Source of the DNA: Aurifilum marmelostoma
Taxonomy: Eukaryota > Ascomycota > Sordariomycetes > Diaporthales > Cryphonectriaceae
DNA: 64,000 nt
Direction: 5' to 3'
Assembly: GCA_027559495.1 (NCBI GenBank)
Contig: JAMXSV010000008.1
Span: forward strand, 2,666,001 to 2,730,000
Position numbers and translations under genes: made by a program. The notes under the pieces were generated by a model. It was not told the origin of the DNA. It did no database searches and was given only the letters and a program-made list of their open reading frames with translations. Shown here one piece after another: positions 35,450 to 47,469 of the stretch; the first letter of the stretch is position 1, and every line of letters starts with the position of its first letter.

Positions 35450-35456
35450 CCTCCTC
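34782..35456. other. Convergent intergenic region with long microsatellite
   Basis: 3' flanks of Mic12 and the acyltransferase. Apart from the C19-(TC)35 tract I see nothing. Confidence 0.6.
35357..35445. repeat. C19 followed by (TC)35, starting 11 bases beyond the acyltransferase stop
   Basis: Plus strand: 19 C (35357-35375) then 35 uninterrupted TC units (35376-35445). In the acyltransferase mRNA this would be (GA)35 followed by G19 in the 3' UTR. Confidence 0.97.
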
Positions 35457-37254
35457 TCACGACCGACCATGAGACTGCCGCCCCTCCTCAGCCACGACAC
35501 AAACCCCCTCCAACCACTTGGCAAACCTCACCACCGGCGCGTCCACAGCCCGCCAGAACACATCGGCCGCCCAGACGACACAGGGCACGACAAAGACACT
35601 GCCCAGGAAAAAACCCCAGTGGTGCGCGGCGTCGCTCCCCGTGCCCGTGACGCCCCACGCCCACCTCTCGATGCCGTAGCCGACGGTGTGCATGACGGGC
35701 CCGTGCATGAGGTAGATGGCGTAGCTGATGCGGCCCAGGTACTGGACGGGCGCGGTGTTGAAGACGCGCTGGAGGGCGGGCATGCGGGCCGTGCAGAAGA
35801 CGAAGAGGGAGGCGCCTGCGCACTGCCAGTAGCGGTACTTGTCGTCTACCCAGTCCGGGATGAGGGAGCTGAGGTATACCCAGCCCGGGGTGTTTTCGCT
35901 GTTCACGTCGGGCTGGGAGAGGAGGTAGAGCGAGGCCGTGGCGAGGAGGGCCCATGCTAGGCGGCGCAGCTTGTCGCCTGGGGTTGGGGTTGGGGTTGTT
36001 GTTGTTGATGATGATGATGATAATGTGTCGAGGGATTGGTCCTGGTGCAGAGGCTGATATTGGTGGTAGTGATGGCCATGCTGGTGGTGGTGGTGGTGCT
36101 GCTGCTGCTGTCCCCTGCCGACGTAGTCTATCATCGACCTGGGCAGCTCCGAGACGGGGGCGGGCGGCAGGGCGGCAGCCGTGGTGGAAGGGTCGGCGTG
36201 CGCCCCGCGGATGATGTCGAGCTCGGCGTAGAGCATGCCGACGTAGAAGAGGACCATCTCCCAGCGGTCGCTGCGGTAGCAGAAGGCCATGATGAGGGCG
36301 AGGAACACGAGCCGGATCCCCGTGCGCAGCCTGGCCAGGCCCAGCAGCGTCAGGAACAGCATCATGCTGGCCCGGAACTCGACGGGGATGGTCCACAGGT
36401 GCACGTCGTAGTACGTCGAGCCGCCGTACTTCTCCCAGCCCCACACGTGCACAAAGTCGAACATGTGCCAGCCCCAGTCGCGCAGCTGCGCCCCGGTGCT
36501 CTCGAGCAGCTCGGGCGCCGTCTCCTGCACGTTCCAGTGGAACGCCCGGTCGTGGCTCCACTCGCGGTGCCACTCGTAGGCGCCCAGCCGGAGCAGCACC
36601 ACCACCAGGAGCGTCGACAGCAGCGTGGGCAGGAACAGGCGGAACGCGCGCCGGAAGACGAACGAGGCCATGGACGTCGACAGGTCCGCCCACCGCCGCG
36701 ACCGCGCCAGCCTCAGCGGCTTGAGGGACAGCGCGTAGCCCGAGATGATGAAGAAGATGGCCACCATGGGCGGGCCCGCGATCACCAGCCGCAGGAACGG
36801 CAGCTTGAAGAGGTCGTAGTTGTCGTCGTTGGAGCCCCAGCCGTCCGCGATGGCAAAGGACGAGTAGCTGTAGTGGCAGAAGAAGACGATGAGCGCCGCC
36901 AGCCCGCGCATCCCGTCCAGGTACGCCGTGGGGCTCAGCCGCCCCGCCTGCCCTGCTGCTGCGCCTCCGGGGGAGAGCCGAGAGGCGACAAAGGAAGGCA
37001 GGAGGAAGAGGCCCGCTCGGACGGCAAAGGCGCGGCAGCAGGACCTCGAGGGCATCATCGTCATCCGAGCCGGCAGGGGGGAGGCCCCGAACCACTCGCT
37101 TGCTGAAGAGAGCCCATTCCTGGCCCGAGGGGAACCGTGTCTCGTTGTCTGCACGCCCTGCCTCGCTGTCGATCTCCGAGGGGGCCTTCTCGTCCAGGAG
37201 CGTGATGGCCTCCTCAAAGGAGAGGGACGGTTTGGATATAGCATACCCGTTCAT
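35457..37254 (-). CDS. Acyltransferase-3 family membrane protein (one apparent +1 frame break)
   Basis: Integral membrane O-acyltransferase of the OafA/NodX type; acceptor unknown. The ATG at 37254 gives MNGYAISKPSLSFEEAITLL in one frame. The membrane core, from RAGLFLLPSFVASR to the stop, is one base on, so the switch lies between 37029 and 37081. A run of six G (37076-37081) is one candidate point. Corrected length is 598 aa. The family signature is DGMRGLAALIVFFCHYSY, with the Arg and catalytic His of the first transmembrane helix. Further hydrophobic helices include VAIFFIISGYALSL, ASFVFRRAFRLFLP, MMLFLTLLGL and GRISYAIYLMHGPV. A Gln/His-rich loop (about residues 378-405) separates the two halves. 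The 3' UTR starts with a long microsatellite. Confidence 0.82.
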
Positions 37255-37807
37255 TGTCCAGCAATGCAAGAAGAGGTGGTGATGGGGAGAGATGTAGTCA
37301 AGAAATACACACGACACACGCAGGGGGGCTTCGTGAGCAGGAGGCTCCCCCCCTTTTTAAAATGCACCTGGAGAGAGAATGATGAATGGAATGGACTTTG
37401 CTCAAGGAAATAAAAACAAAACACAAGGATTCCAGTCAAGGCGCAAGCATATCTGCATATCTCCCTTGACAAGGCGGATCGACAACAAGGACACAACAAG
37501 AAGAACGGGAGAGAAGAGCGAGTGTATACTGTGCCGAAAGGAGATGAGGAATTCTGATAGTATAGATATTAGAGAGAATAGGTAAGAGTGAAAAGGTGGG
37601 AAAGAGAAATGCAAGAGATAAAAGTAGGATGAGCGAGTAGTGGTGGTTTGAGTGTGTGTGTGTGTGTGTGTACTTGAGGAGTAGTAGTCTCGCCCCCCCC
37701 CCCTTCGACAGTCTGACACACACGAACCTTCTTTGCTCAAATAACGGAAACACTATGCCATGATGCACAGGCCCGTCTGAAGTGTGTCCAAGAGCATATT
37801 GAGATGG

Positions 37808-37841
<34 letters not shown>

Positions 37842-39271
37842 GTGCGTGTGCATGCGTGCTGGCAAGGGAAGGGCGGCCAGTCTCTTCTGCCCCAAAACAC
37901 GCCGCCCTGCGGGCCCAACCACTCACTGCTTGCGCCATATCTCGGAAGTCCAACATTTTCTCTTCTCAGAATGTTTCAAACCGTGATGGTGAGATGTGTT
38001 AAAGCTTAGAGACCGGACGAGGCAAGGATATACATCCGTCTCGGCCAAGGTCCACGACGCCGGGCCCAGACAGAGAGGGCTCTCGGAAATTTGTGTTTGT
38101 ATTCTGGCAACACATGTAGACCGCATGCATGATACGCAGGTCTGCAGGCCCCCAACGCAGGTCTGGCCGATGATCTCGCTGACAAGTGTGCCAACGTGGA
38201 TGAGGATTTGATGTACTGTATCTCCCGGAGAAGCCCTGGGGCTGGCTTCAGTCCCGCGACGCCACGCCCGTCTCGATAGTCATGGCTGCGGGTCGGTTCA
38301 GGAGGTCGCTCGACGATCTTGATGCGCTGCTGCTGCTTCTGAGTGAGTGAGGCGCAGACTGCGGATCCCCCCAAGGCACAGGAAGAGATAACGCAATGGT
38401 GTGGGATGTATTGCTCATGTGAGGCATTGACTCGCGACTCCGGGCAGATCTGATCGTCTCGAGGCGAACCAGACCAAGAGCCAGCCAACAAACAAGCAGC
38501 ACCACGGCTGGGTGTAGGTCATGGCCACTACGGCATATACATCAGCAGCAAGCCAATACGTTTTATTCTTGGAAACGAGGCTGGCTCCTGATTTGGCCCT
38601 CTGTGATTAAGGTTTTTACGTTAGAGTTTACGGCCAGACAGCCGTGGTGGTGGTGACCAGGGGCCCAGCTTGGCTTTCTGGGGGCAACTGATCTGCATTG
38701 GCCCTCGCATCCTGACGGCCGTCGTGTTCCAGATTGTGCCGCCAACTTGTGACTGGATTTTTTCGGCTGTTTTGGAAATCCGTCCGGACAAAGAGCCGGC
38801 CAGTCTGCCGACCAGTGGTGCATTGACGGTCTTGTCCCAGGTAAAGAAGTACTTGAACCTTGGTTCGCCCCTCCTCAAACGTCCACACACACAGGTCTTC
38901 CTGCATGAGGCCGATTCTTCTATGGAGATGCCAGTCCCAACTGAATTGCAGATTGGTTACCGTCAGCTGAGTCTGTGGTACTTCTTTTTGGAGATGCTGC
39001 GACACTTCACGATCCAGATGCACATCGAGAATTCTTTATGACGGTTATGCAGACTTCGTTGGTAACATCTCCCTCATCAGGGTATAATTTTGGTATTCGG
39101 GCGTAATTTATAGGTGGCCACTCTGAATCGATCCGAGGCTTGTAATTTCTGACAGAGAAATAAAAAAGGAGAGAAAAAAGAAATAAAGGAAAGGAGGAAA
39201 AAAAAAAACACCATGAACGCCTTTCCACCCAGTCCTTTTCATTTTCCCTCACACACTCCAAATGTGTCGCA
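37255..39271. other. 2-kb spacer between HEM2 and the acyltransferase
   Basis: Acyltransferase promoter and HEM2 3' flank. Contains (GT)10 at 37652-37671, C11 at 37693-37703 and (GT)15 at 37810-37839. Open stretches around 38670-39041 (+) and 38628-39023 (-) have no recognisable family; I do not call them. Confidence 0.5.
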
Positions 39272-40525
39272 TTACGTAGACAGCCAGTCCAAAAACTCTG
39301 GCGTAAAGTAGCTGATGACGATTGTGGCACCTGCCCGCAGGATGCCCTCGGTCGACTCAAAGGCCATCGTCTTGAGGTCGAAGACGCCAGCCTTTGCGGC
39401 GGCGTGGATCATGGCGAACTCGCCGCTGACCTGGTACGCCGCAATCGGCAGGTCTCTGCCCAGCTCCTTGGCGTCGCTGATGATGTCCAGGTACTGGCTT
39501 GCCGGCTTGACCATGATCACATCAGCACCCTCGCCGATGTCTCGCACGATGGCACGCCGCGCGAGGCCACGGCCGCCTGGGGGCAGCTGGTAGCACTTGC
39601 GGTCGCCAAATGAGGGCGACGACCCGGCAGCGTCGCGGAACGGACCGTAGAGGCAGCCCGAGAACTTGGCCGCGTATGACATGAGGAGGGTCTTGTGCGC
39701 GATGCCCTCCTCGATCAGCTTGAGCTTGATGGCCCGGATGCGCCCGTCGTTCATGTCCGACGGCGCCACACAGTGGGCGCCGGCCTGTGCGTAGGCGATG
39801 GCGACGTCCGAGATGCGGTCGACCGACAGCTGGTTGTTCAGGGTGCCGTCGTCGCGCAGGATGCCGCAGTGGCCGTGTGACGTGTACTCGCAGAGGCAGA
39901 CATCTGCGGTGATGTAGAGCTGCGGGAAGCGCTGGCGGAGGAGACGGATGCTCCTGATGACGGGGCCATTGGGGTCGTCTGCGGCAGTCCCGAGCGCATC
40001 CTTGGTCCCCGGATTGAGAGGCACGCCGAAGAGCATGACGGAGCGGAGGCCCCTGTGTACGAGCGGCTCGAGGAATGGTATCAGCTTGTTGAGGCCGCGG
40101 CGGTACTGGTTCGGGAGGGAGGGGATGAGGACCTCCTCGTCGTCTTGGTCGGACACGAAGAGCGGGTAGATCAACATAGACTGCGACGATGACTGTTAGC
40201 TTATGATATGGTTCGTGGAGAACTCTGGAGCATGTGGGATATTAGGTGTGCGAACCTTTGTGAGCTGCCTCTCGGCCTGCCACTGCCGCGCCAGAGGGTG
40301 AGCGTAGCCGCCGTGCAGCTGGCTAGAGATGTCCCCAGCAATGCTCACGCTGGTCGCACTCGTGCTCGCATAGGACATGGCGCGGGAAATATGGGAAGTC
40401 CGGGAGGCTCCGTCCATTGTAGAAGCGGCAGATGTGTACGAGGCATCGCCCCGAGGGCCAGGGCGGCGAGCCTCAGCTGCAGAGCCGCGCATCGGCAGAT
40501 CTTGTACGAGGCTGGAGAAGGACAT
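39272..40525 (-). CDS. HEM2: Delta-aminolevulinic acid dehydratase (porphobilinogen synthase)
   Basis: Condenses two 5-aminolevulinate molecules to porphobilinogen, the second step of haem synthesis, in the cytosol. Exon 1 is 40525-40256 and exon 2 is 40180-39272; 392 aa. The 75-base intron has a GCTAAC branch point. The zinc-binding cysteines are C185, C187 and C195 in ADVCLCEYTSHGHCG, so it is the Zn-dependent type. The two active-site lysines are K262 (SYAAKFSGCLYGPFRD) and K315 (VIMVKPASQYLD), the latter forming the Schiff base. About 65 residues at the N-terminus are a Ser/Thr/Ala-rich extension before the conserved SQLHGGYAHPLARQWQ. The rest matches the usual 330-340 aa enzyme. The extension's role is unknown. 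Confidence 0.96.
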
Positions 40526-42675
40526 GATGGCGGCGGAGGAGGTGGTGGTGGTGGTGGAGAAGGTGGATTGTGGGTGGTCGCGATTCAGTCGGACGGTGTT
40601 GTTGGGTATCTTTGTCTTGATGGAATTGTTGAGGTGTTTTTTCTCTTTTTCCTTCTTTTTTCTTTCCTCCTTGTCCCTTTTTTTCCTGCTTCTTTCTGTT
40701 TTTCTCGGTTTACGGTTTGTCTTTTGTAATGATAGAGAAGTCAACTTGTCGAGGGATCGATTCGAAGGAGGAGGCGGAGGGGAAATGTCTGACACAATAT
40801 ACTGTCGCAGTATGTCTGTGCTGGAGATTTGCAGTGGCGAATACGGAGCTGGTGTGGAGGAGGGTCTCGGATTCTCGCTATCGACCGCAGGGCCGTGTGG
40901 CAGCGCCAATGTAACGATAATCAATGCTCCGAGAGCTCGAGGTGTACGTGGCACGAGATAAGAACCTGCAGGCCGTGAGACTCGGTGATCGGAGTGGAGA
41001 GGGCAGAGGGACAAGAGGACGAGGAGGGAAGAATCGGTCGTCCTTGATGCAACTTTTGTAGTCGCCATTGAAACAAATCGACTCCGTGTCGCTGCTCGGC
41101 ACAAGTAGGAAGTCTCGGCCTCCCGAGGTGGGGCGGCCAAAGCCTGGCCAAGCCGCTCACAGGCGAATGAGAGGCGCTGCAACACTAATCGCTCAGCACC
41201 GTACACGGAGACGCCGGCTGGTTGTAGTGCCTTCGTCTCACTCACTACTGTACTCGAGTCCGTAGTATTGCATAGTCCAGTGAGCACACCCTCATGGTGC
41301 TCCCGAGCCCCGTCAAGATACAGGCTGACAGGCTGACAGAATGACAACAGGCAGACGGAGCAATTACTTGAGGTGCAGTACACTCGATGAGTTTTGTTTC
41401 CACACATACTTGTAGTAAGCAAGTCGCGGGCGATGGCGGTGGATGGCCAGCCTTACTGCCAGGTGCTACAACAAGTGCCAGCTCTCGATTATTGGGTCTT
41501 CTCGTTGTGGATGAAGTTCTCAACCACTCTCGTCCAATGCTCCTCGTCCTTCCATGATGGCTGGCCATCAATCGACCAAGTCATCCCGGCGTCATGGCCT
41601 TGCCGCTCGTCAGATCTACCTCGTAATTATCACGATGCCAGCTCTCATCAGCCTCAGCCGGAGACTGCTCGCCCAGGAGCCTCAAAGGACAATTGTATAA
41701 GCCAATTGGTCCAATGGATTAATATATAAGCGGACAATCTACTTCTTTTGTTCTTCTATCTCCCTATCTCGAGCTCACCTTGTTCTATTTGCTCACTCAC
41801 TATATTGTCCTCGGTATAAGATCCAATATGATCTGCCCAGTGTGGATTGCAAGCGAGAAAGGGAAAAAGAAAAGACCGGCAAAAGGGACAAAATGGGAGT
41901 GCATGCTCAATTTCTGGAGATACCATATACATGCCAGTCAGACAGTGATGTGTGCAGGACAAGAGAGGAGGATACACTCTTGTCACTGGTGAAGGTGCTG
42001 TGCCAATCTAAGGAAGGTTGTTCACGGGCTCCTCACTCCATATCGTGGCTTCCTCCTCATGGCTTCCTTCCTACCACCCACCACTTCACTTTCAACCACT
42101 GCACTGTCGTTTCCACTCAGAGTCATGCTTGGTCCAATATCAGAAAAGCCGGGACAGCCATTGAAGAGCAGGCATAGTGTCGCCAAACCCCCCTTAAACA
42201 GGCACCAAGCTCCCTGCCTGTCCCCGCCTGTGTCGTCTTCTCTGCACCAGCTTCCCAATGGGCATAGGCTCTTCCGAAACGTGTTGTTTACCCCCTTCCT
42301 CTGTCAGCCATCGAGAGTCTGCCCTTCGTGTTGCTTCGCCATCAACAGAGCATGCAGGTGGTACCGCGACAGGGCGTTCAGCTCACCGTTCAGAGTGAGC
42401 TTCTACAACCGCGCTGCTGAGCTGACCACGAATACTCAAGAGCTTGACTGATCGATCAGCCACAAGATTCTGCCTTCAGTCCCGACTGCTGCAGTCCTTT
42501 CCTTGGCCTTCCTCTTCTTCCATATTCGTGCGCCATCGAGGCTTCCTTGCTCTCGTTCCTTTTCGGCCGGAGTCGCGACTGTGCGCCAGCACTCGGCTCA
42601 TGATACCATTGTCACTTCTCCCGAGAATCACTTCCAACAGACGTTGCACGTGGCGCTGCTTGCTATATCGCCAAC
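40526..42675. other. Divergent upstream region (HEM2 / unknown 690-aa gene)
   Basis: 2.15 kb. A TTAATATATAAG string at 41718-41729 looks like a TATA box on the plus strand, and a T-rich tract lies at 40635-40690. No family-supported ORF. Confidence 0.45.
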
Positions 42676-44941
42676 ATGCCGTCGTCCGCGATGGCCAGTG
42701 GCAAGTGGAAGAAGGCTCTTCTGCCTGCGTTGGGTAGTCGACGTCGTCGTCGTGAAGACGAGGGTACGGCAGCTCGCCCACTTCTCTCGAGTGTAGATGA
42801 CACAAGTACGTGTTGCCATGGTCCTGCGGCACAACGTCGTCCATCTCATTCTGCTAACCAAGAGCCCATCGCTCAGCTTCCGACTTCCACAATGCTGTCC
42901 CATTGGCAAGCTCATCTGGTGCTGACAGGGCTCGAGACACTGTCCGAGGTGACACCGACAGCAGGCTCGTCAGTGCATTGCTCGACACCACTGCCGACAG
43001 CGAGTCCATCCAGGGAGGCAGAAAGCTGGATCACTTTAGCCAGGTAACGACTGGTACTGACTCCGAGCTGCACATGGAACCATTTCGCTGACCACGATCC
43101 TTGAAAGACTCGTTCTTTCGCTCGCAGCCACACCACCGGCGCCGTGCCTTACAGCAGCCTCTCCTGCCGACCCTCCTCGCCGGAGAAGTCCCAACCTCCA
43201 GCCCTCGTTTCTAAAGCAATCCGCCGTCGACCTTTGCCGCGAGACTTTCGCAGCGATATGTACGACAATCCAAGAATCTCGCCGAAGAGTGCCGATGGAC
43301 TCGCTCGGCCGCTGCCTCAGTCCCAGAGTACCTCCGCATACTTTCTTGGCCATGACAAACACCGTAACTCGCAGTCGTTCTCTGGTATCTCGCCAGGAAC
43401 CACGGATCGCCTCAAGGGTGGCAGTCCGGCTCCAAGAGGAGGCAACGCTCCTGATAAGATCAGCAACTCAACCACTTCCGTCTTCACGGCCTCACAAGAT
43501 CTGACAGGCAGCGCCATGGACCCTGCAGGCCCAGTCCGGCCGTCCAAGACGTCGCGCTCCCGAGCCAGGGGCATGCTGAATAAATTCACTGGCGTGCTCA
43601 CTGACCATTTCGGAACCAAGGCATCTCGAAAGCGGGACAGCGCCGAATGGACATCTGCTGCCCAAGCTCTGTCTGCAAGGCACGCTGTACATGATCTGTC
43701 CTGGGAAGGACTGCCGCCACGCCAGCTTTACACCCAGAACAATGTCGCCACAGATCTCAGACTCAGTAATCTGGATGAGGCACCGCGGGTGGGTTGCGGG
43801 AGCACCAGGCCGAGCGCAGCCAAGATTATTGCCGGAGCAACGAGACCCTTGACCATAGTCGATGAAGTTGGCGTCCTCAGCGGCCAAAATCTGGAGGATC
43901 CTTTTTCTGAGTCACCTCCTGGACGTCATTCGAACGATTTCAAGGCTCTGCTGAAGCTGAAACAGGGTACAAGAAACCTTGCGGCCCCAACCGACCCTTT
44001 CCAAGCCGAGGACATCCTGGAGACCAGTGTCGACGCCATCTTGACCAGCCCCCCAGTTGGCTTCTCCACGCCTCGACGTCGAGCAGGCTCAGGTGGCCAC
44101 CATGAGACCCCTACCAAAAATCCACGCGCCTTATCGCGCCACGGGTTAGTCTCGTATGCCCTGCCTCTCAACGATGGCCGTTCTGCGGAAATCAGGCGAC
44201 AGACAGCAGCTCACGAGATTTGTAAGAGCTGCGGGGGAGGATACGAAGGAGGACGAGATCGGCTGGAAGGCTGGCCACTCGACAGGTCGGTCAAACTTGG
44301 GTGTTGAGGCGCTTCGATCGACCGATTCGACGAGATTGAGCTCGTATCCTCCCGGTGCGACGATCCGGCACGTTCCACGGTCTATAGGATGCCTCAAGAA
44401 CGTTCCGACCCTTCCGACGACCGCCAGACCCCGAGATACAGTCACGAGGCTGGCACGAAAGAAGCATCCATCGCCCAGCAAGGGACAACTCGAAATGTTT
44501 GGAAGATATATGCAGCAGAATCTTGCTCTGGGCGTGTTTAAGGATCCGGACGAGCTCGGCATGAGCTTCAGCTCACCACCCCCCAGCTCCAAGATGCTGT
44601 CGCCCCGCGATAATAATCAGTCATTGCGTGACCCGGCTGTCGGCGATTCGTCGCTACAGCGCAATGCACTTGCCTCCAGCAGCAGCTCTTCGGGATTGAT
44701 CAAGGCCCGCAGTCGCATTCCGCGGCCTGTCAGACAACTCTCGCGCTCCCGTACTGACACTGCCTTTGCCCGGGACTTCTACCCGCCCAACAAAGGTGAC
44801 TCCACTACAGAAGATGAGCTGCAGTGGGAGGCTTCGGCCTACAAGATCAAAAAGCACTGCCAAAATTGCGGCAACTTGAACACCTTGTCGGAGGTGATGT
44901 ACAACCAGCAACCATGCTCAAAAATGAAGGACTTCGAGTGA
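42676..44941 (+). CDS. Unknown conserved-looking fungal protein, Ser/Pro/Arg-rich, 690 aa
   Basis: I do not recognise this gene. Four exons give a continuous 2073-base CDS: 42676-42805, 42877-43043, 43108-44144 and 44203-44941. Introns 1 and 2 have strong signals (GTACGT/GCTAACC/CTCAG; GTAACG/GCTGAC/GAAAG). Intron 3 (58 bases, GTTAGT...GACAG) is less certain, and a frame break there is an alternative. The protein begins MPSSAMASGKWKKALLPALG with a basic SRRRRRED patch. It is mostly low-complexity and probably disordered. Two better-ordered islands stand out: MLNKFTGVLTDHFGTKASRKRDS (given as residues MLNKFTGVL and DHFGTK) and the C-terminal KHCQNCGNLNTLSEVMY, a CX2C pair that may be half of a zinc ribbon. 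PSKGQLEMFGRYMQQNLALG also looks helical. No function is proposed. Confidence 0.65.
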
Positions 44942-45395
44942 ATGGCGGCGCAAAAATGGCGGATCGGGCTCAGCGCTCTCAATAGCTGATTGAGGTGCTA
45001 AGATTCTCGTTGCGAGTGTTACGGGCGTCCTTATCAAGGTCATGGAAGACCCAAAACTGGTTTCATCAGACAGCTGGCGGGCTCGAATACATTGTCTCGC
45101 GACATGCATGTGCTTGAGCCATCGTACAAGGAAATGGGCTTGGATGACATGCAGGGAGACGGGCCGAAGGATGCAATGATTTTGCGACCAAGTGGCAGCT
45201 GAATCACATTTGTGGTGGGATTCTTGATGACGTGATGTATAAATACAAGGATAAGTAACACGACCGTGTACTCGTGGGTATCGTTGCGCTATGCCGCTAG
45301 TTCATCCTGAGATTTCTCTCTCCTCCTCTCCTCTTCAAAATTATCGGACCATCATACTGTACAAATATCTAATGATACAAGTCGAACGGACGTCT
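44942..45395. other. Convergent intergenic region
   Basis: 3' flanks of the unknown 690-aa gene and the 79-aa gene. Nothing else seen. Confidence 0.55.
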
Positions 45396-45726
45396 CTAGT
45401 AGCGGTGGCTACCACGGCCGTCGGTGCCACGCATACGGCGAGTGCCGGCAGCCTGTATGAAGAGACGGTTCTGTCAGTGTCTTGTTCCCGAGGTGATTTG
45501 ACGTCGAATGAGTGTGGTGGTAGTAGGGTAATCTGTCTCGTACCTTCTCAGCCGGGTTGTGGGTCAGAGAGCCCTTGAGCTTCTTCATGGCACCGGCGAT
45601 CTTGTCTCCCATCGTGGGCTTGCGCTTCTGGTGGTGGACCTTCTTGCGGCCAAAGAGACCACGGCGACGGGTGGTGGTTGTGGTGGTGCGAGTAGAGCGG
45701 GTGTTGTGGTGATGACGGTGGGCCAT
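45396..45726 (-). CDS. Small basic fungal protein, 79 aa
   Basis: Two exons, 45726-45544 and 45452-45396, with a 91-base intron (GTACGA donor, ACAG acceptor). The join changes the tail to AAGTRRMRGTDGRGSHRY before a TAG. Reading on without splicing gives an unrelated 105-aa product. The protein starts MAHRHHHNTRSTRTTTTTTR, continues RRGLFGRKKVHHQKRKPTMGDKIAGAMKKLKGSL in pieces, and is rich in Arg, Lys and His with hardly any acidic residues. I recall similar short proteins in other ascomycetes, with the same GDKI.GAM.KLKG and GTRRM.GTDGRG blocks, but no established function. The composition suggests binding to nucleic acid or membranes; this is inference. No signal peptide or membrane span. 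Confidence 0.8.
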
Positions 45727-47469
45727 TTTGAATGTGTTTTTGAGTCTTGTGTGTGTATGTAGAAGTAAAGTGGCAAAGAAGAGACTATTCTCTTTGATAG
45801 ATTGTTGTTTATCAAATTGATTCTGGTGTGACTGTGTATATTGTTGATACTGAGATCGATGAAGACAAGAAGAGGTGGGCCAAGGCAGAGTTTATATCTT
45901 CAGCCGGAGGACAAAGAACGGGGAGGAGATCCAGACGAAGGGCCTCTTCAACCCCATTCCCTCCCCATCCATCTCCTCTCATGACGACCGTTGACATCAG
46001 CCAGGCAAGCCAAACACGTCGATCTCAGGTTCCAGACCGTGAGCTGTGCATGCCACCCCAGATTCTTGGCCAAGTCCGTGTCCCGTATGGGATACATGAG
46101 ACCCGGACCCTCCATTGGCCAGCTGGTGCTTATCGCATCCCTCATCCTGACGCGCGCTTCCATCATTGTGCGAGCATCTTGGAGAGAAAACAGGCTGACA
46201 GGGTAGCAGGTGAAATTCAGGGCCCTTGGCTGGCTACGTAGATGGCAGCGCACTTGCCAGGCTGTCCAAGTTTTCAAGGGTGTGTGTGTGTGTGTGTGTG
46301 AAAGTTGGTTTGTTTTGTCCCTAGCACGTCTGGTGAGTTGTTCTCGCCCCCCCCCCCCCTCCAGCCTTTAGCGGCACGAGCACTCAGTAGTGCTAGAAGA
46401 GGACCCTGAAATCGAGTGGGCAGGAGGACCCTTGGTACCCGGGACCCCTAACATAGTAAATACTCGCCTTCGGGGCGACGTCATTTGGGCTGGGGTGTAC
46501 AATACGCTATTGGTCCGGGGGGAGGGTCACTTTTTGCTGGGCCTGGTGATTAGGAGCAGTGATGTAATGGGGTGAAGAGACTGGATCCTAGTCTGGTTCA
46601 GCCACTCGCGCAGGACGACGACATAACTTTTGTTACATTGATAGTGATTCTGCGGGATGAGAAGAGATGGAGAATGGGAAGCGGGTTCGTCCTTCAGAAT
46701 TGAGTGGGCTTTTGGGATTCATAGGCTGTTGAGTAGGTGGACTGAGACTTGAGGATTAATATGGGGAAGGATACGTGTACACACGGCTGTTGTGCATTGG
46801 AGGCTTGTGCGGTACAGAGCGACATGGTGTGCTGTACTTGCTGTGTCCTGTCAGCGTTTTCCCGATGGGAGAACCCAATCGTGAAAGAAATATACGAATC
46901 GCTATTGTCTCCAAAACAAAACTGAGGCAGAGCAGCAATGGTTTCGTTGCACTAGAAACTAGGCTGGCCGTGTGCGCCCTGAATACATCTCTGATAACCA
47001 GCCCCGCCAAAGCTTGATTACGTCGCTGACAGGGTAAAGTCAGAGGAATTCTCTCGATCATGTTTCCTCCTCTATCTCTTTCCTCGCTCTTCGAGTGCCC
47101 CAGCTCGATACTCACACTTCTATTTGGCGCCAATGTCAGACTAGATGGGGGGGGTTCACGACGCCCTTGTAGTTAGTTATTCCTCAGACTCGCCCTGTTG
47201 TGTGCTGGCTGGAGAGCAATGCGTGATCCCAACGGGACGAGACAAAACAAATACGGGCATGGACAACTGCAGGAGGCATTCGAAAGTGCTGAGTAAGCAA
47301 AGTGCAGAAAGGTTGGGAAAGGTGCTGTGGATAATGATGTGTCTCTTCCTCGGGGCTTCTATCCCCTGCCCCTTTAGCTCGTAGGCAGCCACCGTCATCC
47401 CCTTATCCCCTTATCCCCCCCCCCCCCGGGGAGACCATCAGGAGCGCCATCTCTGGGCCAACTGCAGCT
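45727..47469. other. 1.7-kb spacer upstream of the 79-aa gene and the AsaB-like gene
   Basis: Contains a TG repeat near 46281-46300, C13 at 46347-46359 and C13 at 47415-47427. No gene recognised. Confidence 0.5.

Noticed and set aside
36036..37106. 356-codon plus-strand ORF opposite the acyltransferase
   Set aside because: Arg/Gly/Pro-rich shadow of a GC-rich coding strand, with no family features.
38628..39041. Overlapping ORFs on both strands between HEM2 and the acyltransferase
   Set aside because: Neither shows a domain, a good start context or intron signals linking it to other exons.
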